NCBI GenBank assembly: GCA_965212505.1
Contig: OZ243123.1
Location: forward strand, 4,154,001 to 4,218,000
Direction of reading: 5' to 3'
DNA: 64,000 bases
Origin: JAHEKO01 sp965212505
GTDB taxonomy: Bacteria; Acidobacteriota; Thermoanaerobaculia; Multivoradales; JAHEKO01
Each line of letters opens with the position of its first letter. Position 1 is the first letter of the stretch. Positions 16,780 to 24,207 of this stretch are shown here, piece after piece. The position numbers and the translations under genes are program-made. The notes below the pieces were generated by a model. It worked only from the letters and a program-made list of their open reading frames with translations, was not told the DNA's origin and did not search any database.

Positions 16780-18327
16780 ATGACACACCGAGACTCCCAG
16801 CGTCCCTCCGGCCTGACGATCGCGCTGACGATCGCCGCCGCGCAGCTCTTGCTCCACGCCCTGACCAACGGCAACTACGGCGTCTTCCGGGACGAGCTCT
16901 ACTATCTCGACTGCGCCCGGAACTTGGCTTGGGGCTACGTAGATCACCCGCCTCTGTCGATCTGGCTGCTCGCGGCCTCGAAAGCTCTCTTCGGTGAGTC
17001 GGTACACTCCATCCGCCTGCTGTCGCAGCTGGCCGGCGCGGGCGTGGTCGTCGTCGCTGCCCTGATCGCGAAGGAGATGGGCGGCGGCAGACTTGCTCAG
17101 GCGATGGCGGCCGCCGCCACGGCGCTGGCACCGGGCGCGCTCGTCTTGACGGGCTTCTTTTCGATGAACGCCTTCGACCTGGTCATCTGGGCGGCTCTGG
17201 CCTGGCTTCTGGTGCGCATTGTGGTGCGAGACGACCCTCGGCTCTGGCTCGCCTTCGGGTCGGTCGCGGGCATCGGTCTTCTCAACAAGGTCAGCGTGCT
17301 CTTCCTCGGCTTCGGCATCGCCGTCGCGATCCTGCTGACCCCGCTTCGTCGTCACCTCCTGCGCTGGCAGCTCTGGGTCGGCGGCGCTCTAGCGCTCCTT
17401 TTCCTGCTGCCGTACGCGCTGTGGAACGCCGGGCACGACTGGGCGACCCTCGAATTCATGGCCAACGCGAAGCGCTACAAGATCGCCGACATCGGTGCCC
17501 TGGGATTCTTCTCCGAACAGGTCCTCGCCAACAGCCCGCCGCTCTCGCCCCTCTGGCTCGGTGGTGTCGTCTGGCTATTCCTCCCGCGCGGCGGCGGTCG
17601 TTTTCGCGCCGTCGGCTGGACGTTCGTCGCCGTCTTCGCGCTCATGATCGCGCTCAAGGTCAAGCCGTACTACCTCTTCCCGTCGTTCGCGATGCTCTTC
17701 GCAGCCGGCGGATGTGCGACCGAGCAGCTCGTCGCGCGACTATCGACGCCCCGAGCCAGGTCGTGGGGCGCCGGCTTCGTGGCCTTCTGGGTGCTCTCCG
17801 CGGGACTCCTCACCCTTCCGATGGCGATTCCTGTCCTCTCCCCCGAGGGCTTCCTCGCCTACCAGTCGACCCTCGGTCTCGGGCCACGCCACTACGAGAA
17901 CAACCGTGTGGGTGCGATGCCTCAGCACTTCTCCGACCGCTTCGGCTGGCAGAACATGGCCGAAGTCGTCGCCGGTGTCTTCGAGGAGCTCGAACCGGGC
18001 GAGCGGGAGCGTGCGGTGATCGGCGCCGGCAACTACGGCGAAGCGGGAGCGATGACCTACTACGGAGATGGCCTCGGCCTACCGAAGGTCTATTCCACCC
18101 ACAACAACCACTACTTCTGGGGCCCACCGAAGGTGGAACCGGAGGTGATCGTCCAGATCGGCGGCGATCGAGAGGCGTACGAGGAGCTCTACGAGAGCGT
18201 CAGCCTCGCGGCAACGGTAACGTCGACCTACGGCATGCCGTACGAGAGCGACCTGCCGATCTACATCCTGCGTGGACCCAAGCGCCCGATCGCGGAGATC
18301 TGGGCAACCGCCAAGAAGTTCATCTAG
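16780..18327 (+). CDS. GT39-type (PMT/ArnT-like) membrane glycosyltransferase
   Basis: A 515-residue polytopic protein with about 10-12 membrane helices. The first periplasmic loop carries the GT-C acidic motif in VFRDELYYLDCARNLAWGYV, followed by DHPPLSIWLLAASKALFG. The soluble C-terminal part includes YSTHNNHYFWGPP, common in bacterial PMT_2 members. These enzymes move sugars from polyprenyl-phosphate donors to lipids or proteins in the periplasm. The start is uncertain: ATG 16780 has no ribosome site, and an in-frame GTG at 16732 would add 16 residues. The acceptor is unknown. Confidence 0.87.
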   Translation: MTHRDSQRPSGLTIALTIAAAQLLLHALTNGNYGVFRDELYYLDCARNLAWGYVDHPPLSIWLLAASKALFGESVHSIRLLSQLAGAGVVVVAALIAKEMGGGRLAQAMAAAATALAPGALVLTGFFSMNAFDLVIWAALAWLLVRIVVRDDPRLWLAFGSVAGIGLLNKVSVLFLGFGIAVAILLTPLRRHLLRWQLWVGGALALLFLLPYALWNAGHDWATLEFMANAKRYKIADIGALGFFSEQVLANSPPLSPLWLGGVVWLFLPRGGGRFRAVGWTFVAVFALMIALKVKPYYLFPSFAMLFAAGGCATEQLVARLSTPRARSWGAGFVAFWVLSAGLLTLPMAIPVLSPEGFLAYQSTLGLGPRHYENNRVGAMPQHFSDRFGWQNMAEVVAGVFEELEPGERERAVIGAGNYGEAGAMTYYGDGLGLPKVYSTHNNHYFWGPPKVEPEVIVQIGGDREAYEELYESVSLAATVTSTYGMPYESDLPIYILRGPKRPIAEIWATAKKFI

Positions 18328-18340
18328 CTGGTGAAGTCGA

Positions 18341-18367
18341 GGGCGTCACCTGTCGAGGATGACGCCC
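18341..18367. terminator. Bidirectional hairpin between convergent genes
   Basis: GGGCGTCA at 18341-18348 pairs perfectly with TGACGCCC at 18360-18367 across an 11-nt loop. It lies between the stops of the glycosyltransferase and the PQQ-propeller gene. No T-run follows, so it may be a stabilising rather than an intrinsic terminator hairpin. Confidence 0.55.
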
Positions 18368-18393
18368 CCACTCCGAGTCCGCCAGGGCGGCGA

Positions 18394-19677
18394 CTATTGA
18401 GCTCGGATGTTGTACGCGAAGATGTTGTCCTGCTCACGCAGATAGAGCATGCCGCCTGCGATCACCGGATGCGCCCAGCTCTCGTGCTTGACGTCGGGAA
18501 TCTGGAACGAGCCGTGCTCCCGGTACCCTTCGGGCGTCGCCTCGACGAGAATCATCCGGCCGTCCTGATATCGGAAGTAGATCCGACCGTCGGCGAAGCT
18601 GATGGCGGCCGAGTTCTGCCCGTCGTTACGCTCCGGCCCCCACGCGACTGCGCCGTCCTTCATACGCACCGCGAGAGGGAAGCCCTTGTTGTGGCCGGTT
18701 CCGGTGTAGACGTGGCCGTCATGGAGGATCAGGCCTCCATGGTGGTTCTGCATGGTGTCGGCAGCGAGGAAGTAGACCTCTTCTGCCTGGAGGCCTCCCT
18801 CACCGTTCGAGGAGATCTTCAGCAGCGCCGAGCCGGTGCCGTATCCGCTCGAGGCGAAGACGTAGTCGCCGTCCACGAGCGGCGTCGCAATGTTGGCGAT
18901 GTCGTTGGCGACCCGGTTGTAGCCCCAAAGGTACTTCCCGGTCTCGGCGTCGATGCCGATCACACCCCGGCCGATGAACTGGACGTACTGCTTGACGCCC
19001 GCGGCGTGTGAGACCACCACCGAGGAGTAGCCCGCACCGTAGGCCCCCGCCGAACCGATCCGACCGATCGACGCGACCCAGACGTCCGCGCCGGTCTTTT
19101 TGTCGAGAGCGACCAGCGCCGCGGCGGTGACTCCCGGGGTGACAACCACCCGATCGCCATCGACGAGCGGCGACTCGCTGTAGCGCCAATCGGTGGTGCC
19201 CATCGCCTGCATCAGGTGACTGCCGAAGTCCTCCGGCAGCGAGCGGCTCCAGACCTCCGACCCGTCGGACGCCTTCAGGCACTTCACGTCGCCCTCCGTG
19301 CTCATCACGTAGATGTGATCGCCGTCAATGGTCGGAGTCGAGCGCGAGCCCAGGAAGCGATCGTCCCAGGCGGGGCCAATGCGTGTCTTCCAGATCGGCG
19401 AGCCATCGCTCCGGTTCAGAGCCAGCGCGTACTGACCGTCCTCCTGGTCTCCGAGCGTGTAGATCCGGTCGCCCGCGACAGAGATGCTGGAGTATCCGTT
19501 GCCCAGGCCGGCAGCGCGCCAGGCGAGAGGCGGACCATCTGTCGGCCAGGAGCCGAGCAGGCCCGTCTCTGGTGAGTGGCCATCTCGGTTGGGACCACGC
19601 CACTGCGGCCAATCGGCGGCAAACAGCGGGCTCAGATGGGCGGCGAAGAGCAGAACGAGAGCGATCGAAGTTTTCAT
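18394..19677 (-). CDS. Secreted PQQ-binding-like beta-propeller protein
   Basis: A 427-residue protein with a signal peptide (MKTSIALVLLFAAHLSPLFA) followed by DWPQWRGPNRDGHSPETGLL, the usual start of PQQ-like propellers in this phylum. Repeated blade motifs follow: GDRIYTLGDQEDGQYALALN with GSPIWKTRIG, GDHIYVMSTEGDVKCLKASD with GSEVWSRSLP, and DAETGKYLWGY. It most likely forms an extracytoplasmic 7-8 bladed propeller. Enzymatic residues for PQQ dehydrogenase activity are not evident, so a binding or scaffold role is as likely. A GGAGG ribosome site precedes ATG 19677. Confidence 0.9.
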   Translation of the reverse strand: MKTSIALVLLFAAHLSPLFAADWPQWRGPNRDGHSPETGLLGSWPTDGPPLAWRAAGLGNGYSSISVAGDRIYTLGDQEDGQYALALNRSDGSPIWKTRIGPAWDDRFLGSRSTPTIDGDHIYVMSTEGDVKCLKASDGSEVWSRSLPEDFGSHLMQAMGTTDWRYSESPLVDGDRVVVTPGVTAAALVALDKKTGADVWVASIGRIGSAGAYGAGYSSVVVSHAAGVKQYVQFIGRGVIGIDAETGKYLWGYNRVANDIANIATPLVDGDYVFASSGYGTGSALLKISSNGEGGLQAEEVYFLAADTMQNHHGGLILHDGHVYTGTGHNKGFPLAVRMKDGAVAWGPERNDGQNSAAISFADGRIYFRYQDGRMILVEATPEGYREHGSFQIPDVKHESWAHPVIAGGMLYLREQDNIFAYNIRAQ

Positions 19678-19688
19678 CTTTCCTCCGA

Positions 19689-19700
19689 GAAACCGGTTTC
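19689..19700. promoter_or_regulatory. 12-bp perfect palindrome upstream of the propeller gene
   Basis: GAAACCGGTTTC lies 12 bp before the start of the minus-strand propeller gene, next to its ribosome site. It could be an operator half of a repressor site or a small RNA structure. Nothing identifies the binding protein. Confidence 0.3.
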
Positions 19701-19814
19701 GACTGGAACTTAGAACGTGAAAACGGCTGGGAAGTTCCTGGATGGGCCAGATCGTACTCTGACCCGACGAAGCCGTGAGAAGATTGCGGCCAACAACCCT
19801 GCGAGAGTCTATCG

Positions 19815-20360
19815 ATGGAAGGGACTTTGGCGCTCCTCTGGCAAGAAGTCGTGAACCGATCTCGGCTCAACAGAGCGATAGAGACGACGATCCGTGGTGC
19901 GTTCTGCTCTGCCATGGGCGCCCTGGTCCTGGCCGGAAGCCTCTCGGCGGCCGTCAAGTTCGACTTGAGTAGCACGGGTTCCGAGAGCGAGGTGCTGCTC
20001 GGGAAGGCGGTCAAAGCCAAGTCGTTCCCCACGCTCGAGACGCACTGGGTGTTCGCCCCGGCATTCGGGCCGAAGTTGGGGCCGGAGTCCCTCCTATGCG
20101 ACGTACAACTCAAGTGCAAGGACAACTTTGTTCTGGAGGTCGACGCCATCTTCGAGTTCGCGCTCATGAATGGCTCCGAAATCGTGCACGAGGGCGTCGA
20201 GCGCAAGGCGACCGGAAGTCTCGGTCAGGCGCTCGTCCTGCTGGATCGAGAGCAGATCGGCGAGCTCGAAATCACTCAGGCTGCGGTTTCGGTCCGCCTC
20301 AAGGGTCGCAAACGCGTCGACGACGCGCGACTGCGGTGCGATTCGGATTCCAAGCCATGA
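19815..20360 (+). CDS. Secreted/anchored protein of unknown function, paralogue A
   Basis: A 181-residue protein of no family I recognise. A hydrophobic segment near residues 29-46 (FCSAMGALVLAGSLSAAV) looks like a signal peptide or anchor. ATG 19914 would shorten it to a more usual signal but has no ribosome site either. The mature part opens KFDLSSTG and closes with VSVRLKGRKRVDDARLRCD. It shares clear spaced similarity with the next gene, whose start it overlaps (ATGA): LGPESLLCDVQL matches LTPDLVTCNLL, and KRVDDARLRC matches KRLAFARLDC. The two are tandem duplicates, translationally coupled. The two shared cysteines could form a disulfide. Confidence 0.7.
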   Translation: MEGTLALLWQEVVNRSRLNRAIETTIRGAFCSAMGALVLAGSLSAAVKFDLSSTGSESEVLLGKAVKAKSFPTLETHWVFAPAFGPKLGPESLLCDVQLKCKDNFVLEVDAIFEFALMNGSEIVHEGVERKATGSLGQALVLLDREQIGELEITQAAVSVRLKGRKRVDDARLRCDSDSKP

Positions 20361-20851
20361 GCCGTTGGATTCACCTGCTGACGGCTCTCTCGCTCTGCGC
20401 GGCGCCGGCCCTCGGCGGCAAGCTTCAGATCGACAGCTCTACCTCCCGCGGCAGCGCTCTGGTGATTCTCACCAAGCCGGCAGCGGCCAAGCGCGTACCC
20501 CCACTCGCCAACACATGGGCCTGGCCACAGACATTCCCAGGACGCGGCAATGCCCTGACTCCGGACCTCGTGACGTGCAATCTGCTCACCGTCAAGACGG
20601 CGGGCGACACGCATGTGCCGGGGCTTGTGGTCGACTGGCGGATCGACCTGCTGCGCGACGATACCGTCATCCACAGCTCCAGCGGCTCGGGGCGAACCGA
20701 GAAATCGACCTTCGTCGTCACAGAGTCGCTCGAGGAACTCGACCTCGAGCACCCCGACCTGGTCGAGGTTCACTTCGCATTTCAGAACGGCAAACGCTTG
20801 GCCTTCGCCCGCCTCGACTGCCTGGCCCGAGCCGTCGCGCCTTCGGACTGA
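20357..20851 (+). CDS. Secreted protein of unknown function, paralogue B
   Basis: A 164-residue protein with a clear signal peptide (MSRWIHLLTALSLCAAPALG), then KLQIDSSTSRGSALVILTKP. It has the same layout as the upstream paralogue: an N-terminal K-[LF] strand, a PPLANTW/PTLETHW motif, a central CNLL/CDVQ cysteine, a long strand-rich middle (VDWRIDLLRDDTVIHSS) and a terminal GKRLAFARLDC cysteine. It probably forms a small beta-sandwich. Its last 70 bp overlap the 3' end of the convergent pectate-lyase-like gene. Function unknown. Confidence 0.75.
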   Translation: MSRWIHLLTALSLCAAPALGGKLQIDSSTSRGSALVILTKPAAAKRVPPLANTWAWPQTFPGRGNALTPDLVTCNLLTVKTAGDTHVPGLVVDWRIDLLRDDTVIHSSSGSGRTEKSTFVVTESLEELDLEHPDLVEVHFAFQNGKRLAFARLDCLARAVAPSD

Positions 20852-22311
20852 CCCTCCCCGCGTCGGCCGCGAAGTCGCTTGCCGCCGCGCCTGGCAGCGC
20901 GAGGCTTGGAGTCGACGATCGCCGGATCACTCTCGAAGATGTACTCCTCTACGTTGGTGTAGAGATCTCCATCGACATTGCCGATCGCATCCGCCGCGTC
21001 GAACGGGTCCAGACCGTTTGCGAGCTCCCACGTGTCGGGCATGCCGTCGAGGTCGCTGTCGACGACCGGCGTCCCGGGATGGAGGATCGGCCAACCGCCA
21101 ACCTCCGCCGGATCGTCGATGATGCCGCCCGTTACGTTCCAGAAGTTGGAGACCAACCGAGCATCGACGTCGTCGCGACGGGGAACCCGCTGTCCGGACT
21201 CGTCGAGGCGATAGGAGGCGCCCACTTCGGCCAGCACCTCGCTCCGCGCCTCACCTGCGGAGACTCGCACGGCTGGCGGCGTTCGGTTGCGGCGGACCGA
21301 GCGGTGCTCGTCGGCTGTGCCGCCGACCATCTGCTCCCAGTCGTCGTCGCAGCCCGTCGGGCACGACGGGCCGACGTTACCGTCCACCCACAGTCGATAG
21401 CCGCTGTCCTCGTCGGTCGAGATGATCTCGAGGTGGTCTGGATAGCCGTGGGTACTCGGGCCCAGCTGGAACGTATTCCCGTCGACGTTGACCCGGGAGC
21501 GGCCGGCTCCTGCGAGCGCCCAGAACCCCCAGTCGTAGACGACGTTGTTGTAGAAGTCGAAGGTGGCATACGTGCCGCCCAGTCGCGCGGGGTCGCCGAA
21601 CAGCTTGGGATTCCTGAACTCGTTGTGCGCGAAGTAGTTCCTGAAGAGCGTGACCTGACGGACGCCGTTGCGCATCAGCAGGCCCCGACTGTGGCACCCC
21701 TCTGGGTGAATCGAGCAGTCGAGCCCCTCGGCAAAGACCGAATTCGAGAAGGTGATGCGCGACGCACCGTCTCCGGCTCCGACCACTTCGTCGGTTGACC
21801 AGCTGAACGAGCAGTGATCGACCATGATGCCCGTGGCCTCTGGGCTAGCGATGTTGAACGCATCGGAGTTGGGCAGGAAGCGCGCGCCCAACCTCACCCG
21901 AATGCCTTGAAGAATCACGTCGTGCGTCAGGATCTTGATCGGATAGTCCTTGATCGTGATGCCGCCACCTGGTGCTGTCTGTCCAGCGATCGTGACGAAC
22001 GGCTCCCGGATCTCCAAGCGACCCACGAGCTCGATCGTGCCTGCGATCCGGAAGATCACAATGCGCGGCCCTCGTTGCTGGAGCGCCCAGCGCAGCGTCC
22101 CCTCCGGAGGGTTCGCGACCTTGTCGAACAGACTGTCGACGATCAGAACTTCCCCTCCGCGACCGCCCAGACTCTTCGAACCAAACCCCTCTGAGCCCGG
22201 AAACGCGTCGCCCCATTTTGCTGCGTGTCCGGGAGCCGAGATCGCCCATCCGACCAAACCGACACCGACGATCACCGCTCTCCGAACCCACTCCACACGC
22301 ACTCTCCACAT
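20782..22311 (-). CDS. Secreted pectate-lyase-like right-handed beta-helix protein
   Basis: A 509-residue protein. A GTG lies two codons further upstream, but ATG 22311 has GGAGG 5 nt before it and gives a good signal peptide. The mature protein begins WGDAFPGSEGFG then SLGGRGGEVLIV, the PL1-like opening. It continues with beta-helix rungs: IVIFRIAGTIEL, VTIAGQTAPGGGITIKDYPI, GIMVDHCSFSWSTDE and VTLFRNYFAHNEFRNP. Near residues 430-450, DSDLDGMPDTWELANGLDP is a calcium-binding thrombospondin-3-like motif. The tail is unusually basic and low in complexity. It probably binds or cleaves acidic polysaccharide outside the cell; lyase activity is unproven. It overlaps paralogue B by 70 bp. Confidence 0.87.
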   Translation of the reverse strand: MWRVRVEWVRRAVIVGVGLVGWAISAPGHAAKWGDAFPGSEGFGSKSLGGRGGEVLIVDSLFDKVANPPEGTLRWALQQRGPRIVIFRIAGTIELVGRLEIREPFVTIAGQTAPGGGITIKDYPIKILTHDVILQGIRVRLGARFLPNSDAFNIASPEATGIMVDHCSFSWSTDEVVGAGDGASRITFSNSVFAEGLDCSIHPEGCHSRGLLMRNGVRQVTLFRNYFAHNEFRNPKLFGDPARLGGTYATFDFYNNVVYDWGFWALAGAGRSRVNVDGNTFQLGPSTHGYPDHLEIISTDEDSGYRLWVDGNVGPSCPTGCDDDWEQMVGGTADEHRSVRRNRTPPAVRVSAGEARSEVLAEVGASYRLDESGQRVPRRDDVDARLVSNFWNVTGGIIDDPAEVGGWPILHPGTPVVDSDLDGMPDTWELANGLDPFDAADAIGNVDGDLYTNVEEYIFESDPAIVDSKPRAARRGGKRLRGRRGEGQSEGATARARQSRRAKAKRLPF

Positions 22312-22554
22312 GAGCACCTCCCGCTCTCCGGTCCACCCGTCTCCTTGGCAAGAGAGATACCAGCTTGGAACGCCCTTCTCAGCGAAGGTTCCCAGCCGAT
22401 CTATGCCCCTGAGACCCGGGCACCGGAACTTTTTTCCTACTCTGTGACGAGGCGATGTGTTCGAGTGTGAGGTCTTTCACAGGAGGGGCCTCTGGGACAC
22501 ACCTAGACGAGACTCCGACGAAGCTCGTAGCTAGGAGGTGGAAGGAGACACCTC

Positions 22555-23082
22555 ATGAACCGACCCCTTGCGACCCTCATCGCCCTCTCTCTCACCTTCG
22601 CCTTCACCGCCCTCCCTCTCGTTGCAACCGAGCGACCCGGCGACGACGGCTCGAACCTCGAGGTCACGATCACCGTCACCGACGCGAACGGGGGGCAGAG
22701 CGCCCGCTCGGTGCGAGCTCTCCTGCTCGAGGACCAACGCACCCGGCTCACCAGCGGCTGGCGCATCCCCACCACCACGGCACTCTCGAGCGATCCGTCG
22801 AGACCAACCGCGGTCGACTACCAGAGCGTCGGTCTGGGAACTACTCTCCGTGGCCGCCGCGTAGGCGCCGAGCGCATTCGCGTCGACGGCGAGATCGAGC
22901 TCAGTTCAGTCGACGCTGCGGCCACCGCCGCGGGAGTCGGTCCGGGCACACCGGTCGTCTCGACCTTCCGGCAGGTCTTCGACGTCATCCTCACCCCCGC
23001 TTCGCCCACCGTTCTCGGCGAGCTCCCTCACCCGGACGGAGGTTCGGTCGTGCTCTCCATCCGCGCCGACGTCTCGGACTGA
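22555..23082 (+). CDS. Small secreted protein, secretin-domain-like, unknown function
   Basis: A 175-residue protein with a signal peptide (MNRPLATLIALSLTFAFTAL) and an AAGGAGA ribosome site. The mature part is strand-rich: LEVTITVTDANGG, ARSVRALLLEDQRTRLTSGW, RIPTTT, then VDYQSVGLGTTLRGR and IRVDGEIELSSVD. The order 'damage-prone strand - [GR]xRIPxxT - Y.xVG.x[TL]' recalls small acidobacterial proteins with a secretin-like domain; I offer this only as resemblance. Its final 55 bp overlap the convergent SGNH gene. Confidence 0.6.
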   Translation: MNRPLATLIALSLTFAFTALPLVATERPGDDGSNLEVTITVTDANGGQSARSVRALLLEDQRTRLTSGWRIPTTTALSSDPSRPTAVDYQSVGLGTTLRGRRVGAERIRVDGEIELSSVDAAATAAGVGPGTPVVSTFRQVFDVILTPASPTVLGELPHPDGGSVVLSIRADVSD

Positions 23083-24200
23083 CCTAGGGGCCGAAGAGCG
23101 TCGAAGATCTCTCCTGCTGCGACCTCGTTGCCCGCTTCGTTGAGATGGCCGATGCCGAGCAGGAAGAGCCACTCGTCCCGCACCTCGAGCGACGCGGACG
23201 GCGCTCTCTCTCGAAATGCGTGGAGCATGGTGACCAGCTCGACGTCGACGGCCTCGGCGAGCCGACCCAACCGTCGGTCGGGATGTTCACGGTCGAAGTC
23301 GGGCGCGTACTGGTCGGCATTCGACAGGACCTGTTGCCAGCGGTCGTCGTAGACCTGCTCGGGGCCTGGCACGGCGGCCAGCACAAAGCGAGCGCCATCC
23401 GCTTCGACCTCCGTCGAGAAGGCGTCGACAATGCGCTCCAGAAGCGTCCAGGCGTGTCCGACGTCGCCGCGCTCGTCATCGGTCGAGTAGATCCAACGTC
23501 CCGGCTTCAGAACGCCCGCGCCCTCCCGAAGGCCAAGGCGCAGCTTGCGAAGGGCGAGCTTCTGCCAGATGTAGAAGCGACTGTGGCGATTGAGCCAACC
23601 GGAACTCTCGGCCTTGATCGGCAGCTGCCGGAGCTCGCCCCGTTCGTCGAGATCGAAGTAGATCGCCGCCGTACGCGTCATTCGAGGACTGCTGTCGGCC
23701 AGATCGTTGATCACCGCAAACACACACACGACGATGTCGGGGCGGTAGCGCCGTACTAGATTCCGGTAGACCTCCAGCTCCTGGCCCGGGCTCGACCCCG
23801 AGACGCCGAAGTTGAGGACCTCCCAAGCCTGCTCGGGCCGCTCCGCGGTGAGTCGTCGCTCGAGGATCGAGACCATCGTGTCCTGTTCGTCGATCGCCGC
23901 TCCGAGCACAAACGAATCGCCGATCAGCGCGACCCGTCCGACCCCCGGCGTCCGCTCGTAGCTGCGATCGGGCCCTCGAAAGCCGTCTCTGTTGAACCGC
24001 AGGTAGACGTGACGCCCTCCCTCGGGCACATAGACCTCGTCTGCGAACCCCGGCTGGTACCGGCGACCGAGCACCGGGTCGGACACGGTGATCGCCGGAT
24101 CGATCTCCGAGAGGAGGCGCGTGCCGATCTCGAGCCCGACGCTCAGGACGAAGAGGGTCGCCCCGAGCAGAGCCAGGCGTCTACCGAGTCGTCTCCACAC
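23028..24200 (-). CDS. Membrane-anchored SGNH/GDSL-family hydrolase
   Basis: The protein has an N-terminal anchor (RRLALLGATLFVLSVGLEIG) and an SGNH hydrolase fold: ALIGDSFVLGAAI holds the Ser block, NFGVSGSSPGQELEV the Gly block, VINDLADSS the Asn block and IGHLNEAGNEVAA the C-terminal His block with an Asn in place of the usual Asp-x-x-His start. Such proteins deacetylate or acylate surface polysaccharide. I chose GTG 24200, 7 nt after the propeller stop. Another GTG at 24257 would overlap that gene by 50 nt but has a GAGGGCGAGG sequence before it, so the start is unsettled. It probably shares a transcript with the upstream propeller. Confidence 0.8.
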   Translation of the reverse strand: MWRRLGRRLALLGATLFVLSVGLEIGTRLLSEIDPAITVSDPVLGRRYQPGFADEVYVPEGGRHVYLRFNRDGFRGPDRSYERTPGVGRVALIGDSFVLGAAIDEQDTMVSILERRLTAERPEQAWEVLNFGVSGSSPGQELEVYRNLVRRYRPDIVVCVFAVINDLADSSPRMTRTAAIYFDLDERGELRQLPIKAESSGWLNRHSRFYIWQKLALRKLRLGLREGAGVLKPGRWIYSTDDERGDVGHAWTLLERIVDAFSTEVEADGARFVLAAVPGPEQVYDDRWQQVLSNADQYAPDFDREHPDRRLGRLAEAVDVELVTMLHAFRERAPSASLEVRDEWLFLLGIGHLNEAGNEVAAGEIFDALRPLGQSETSARMESTTEPPSG

Positions 24201-24207
24201 GCGCGAG

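Noticed and set aside
22425..22437. GGAACTTTTTTCC as an ECF sigma -35 element
   Set aside because: The -35 half fits but no matching -10 at 15-17 bp is seen.
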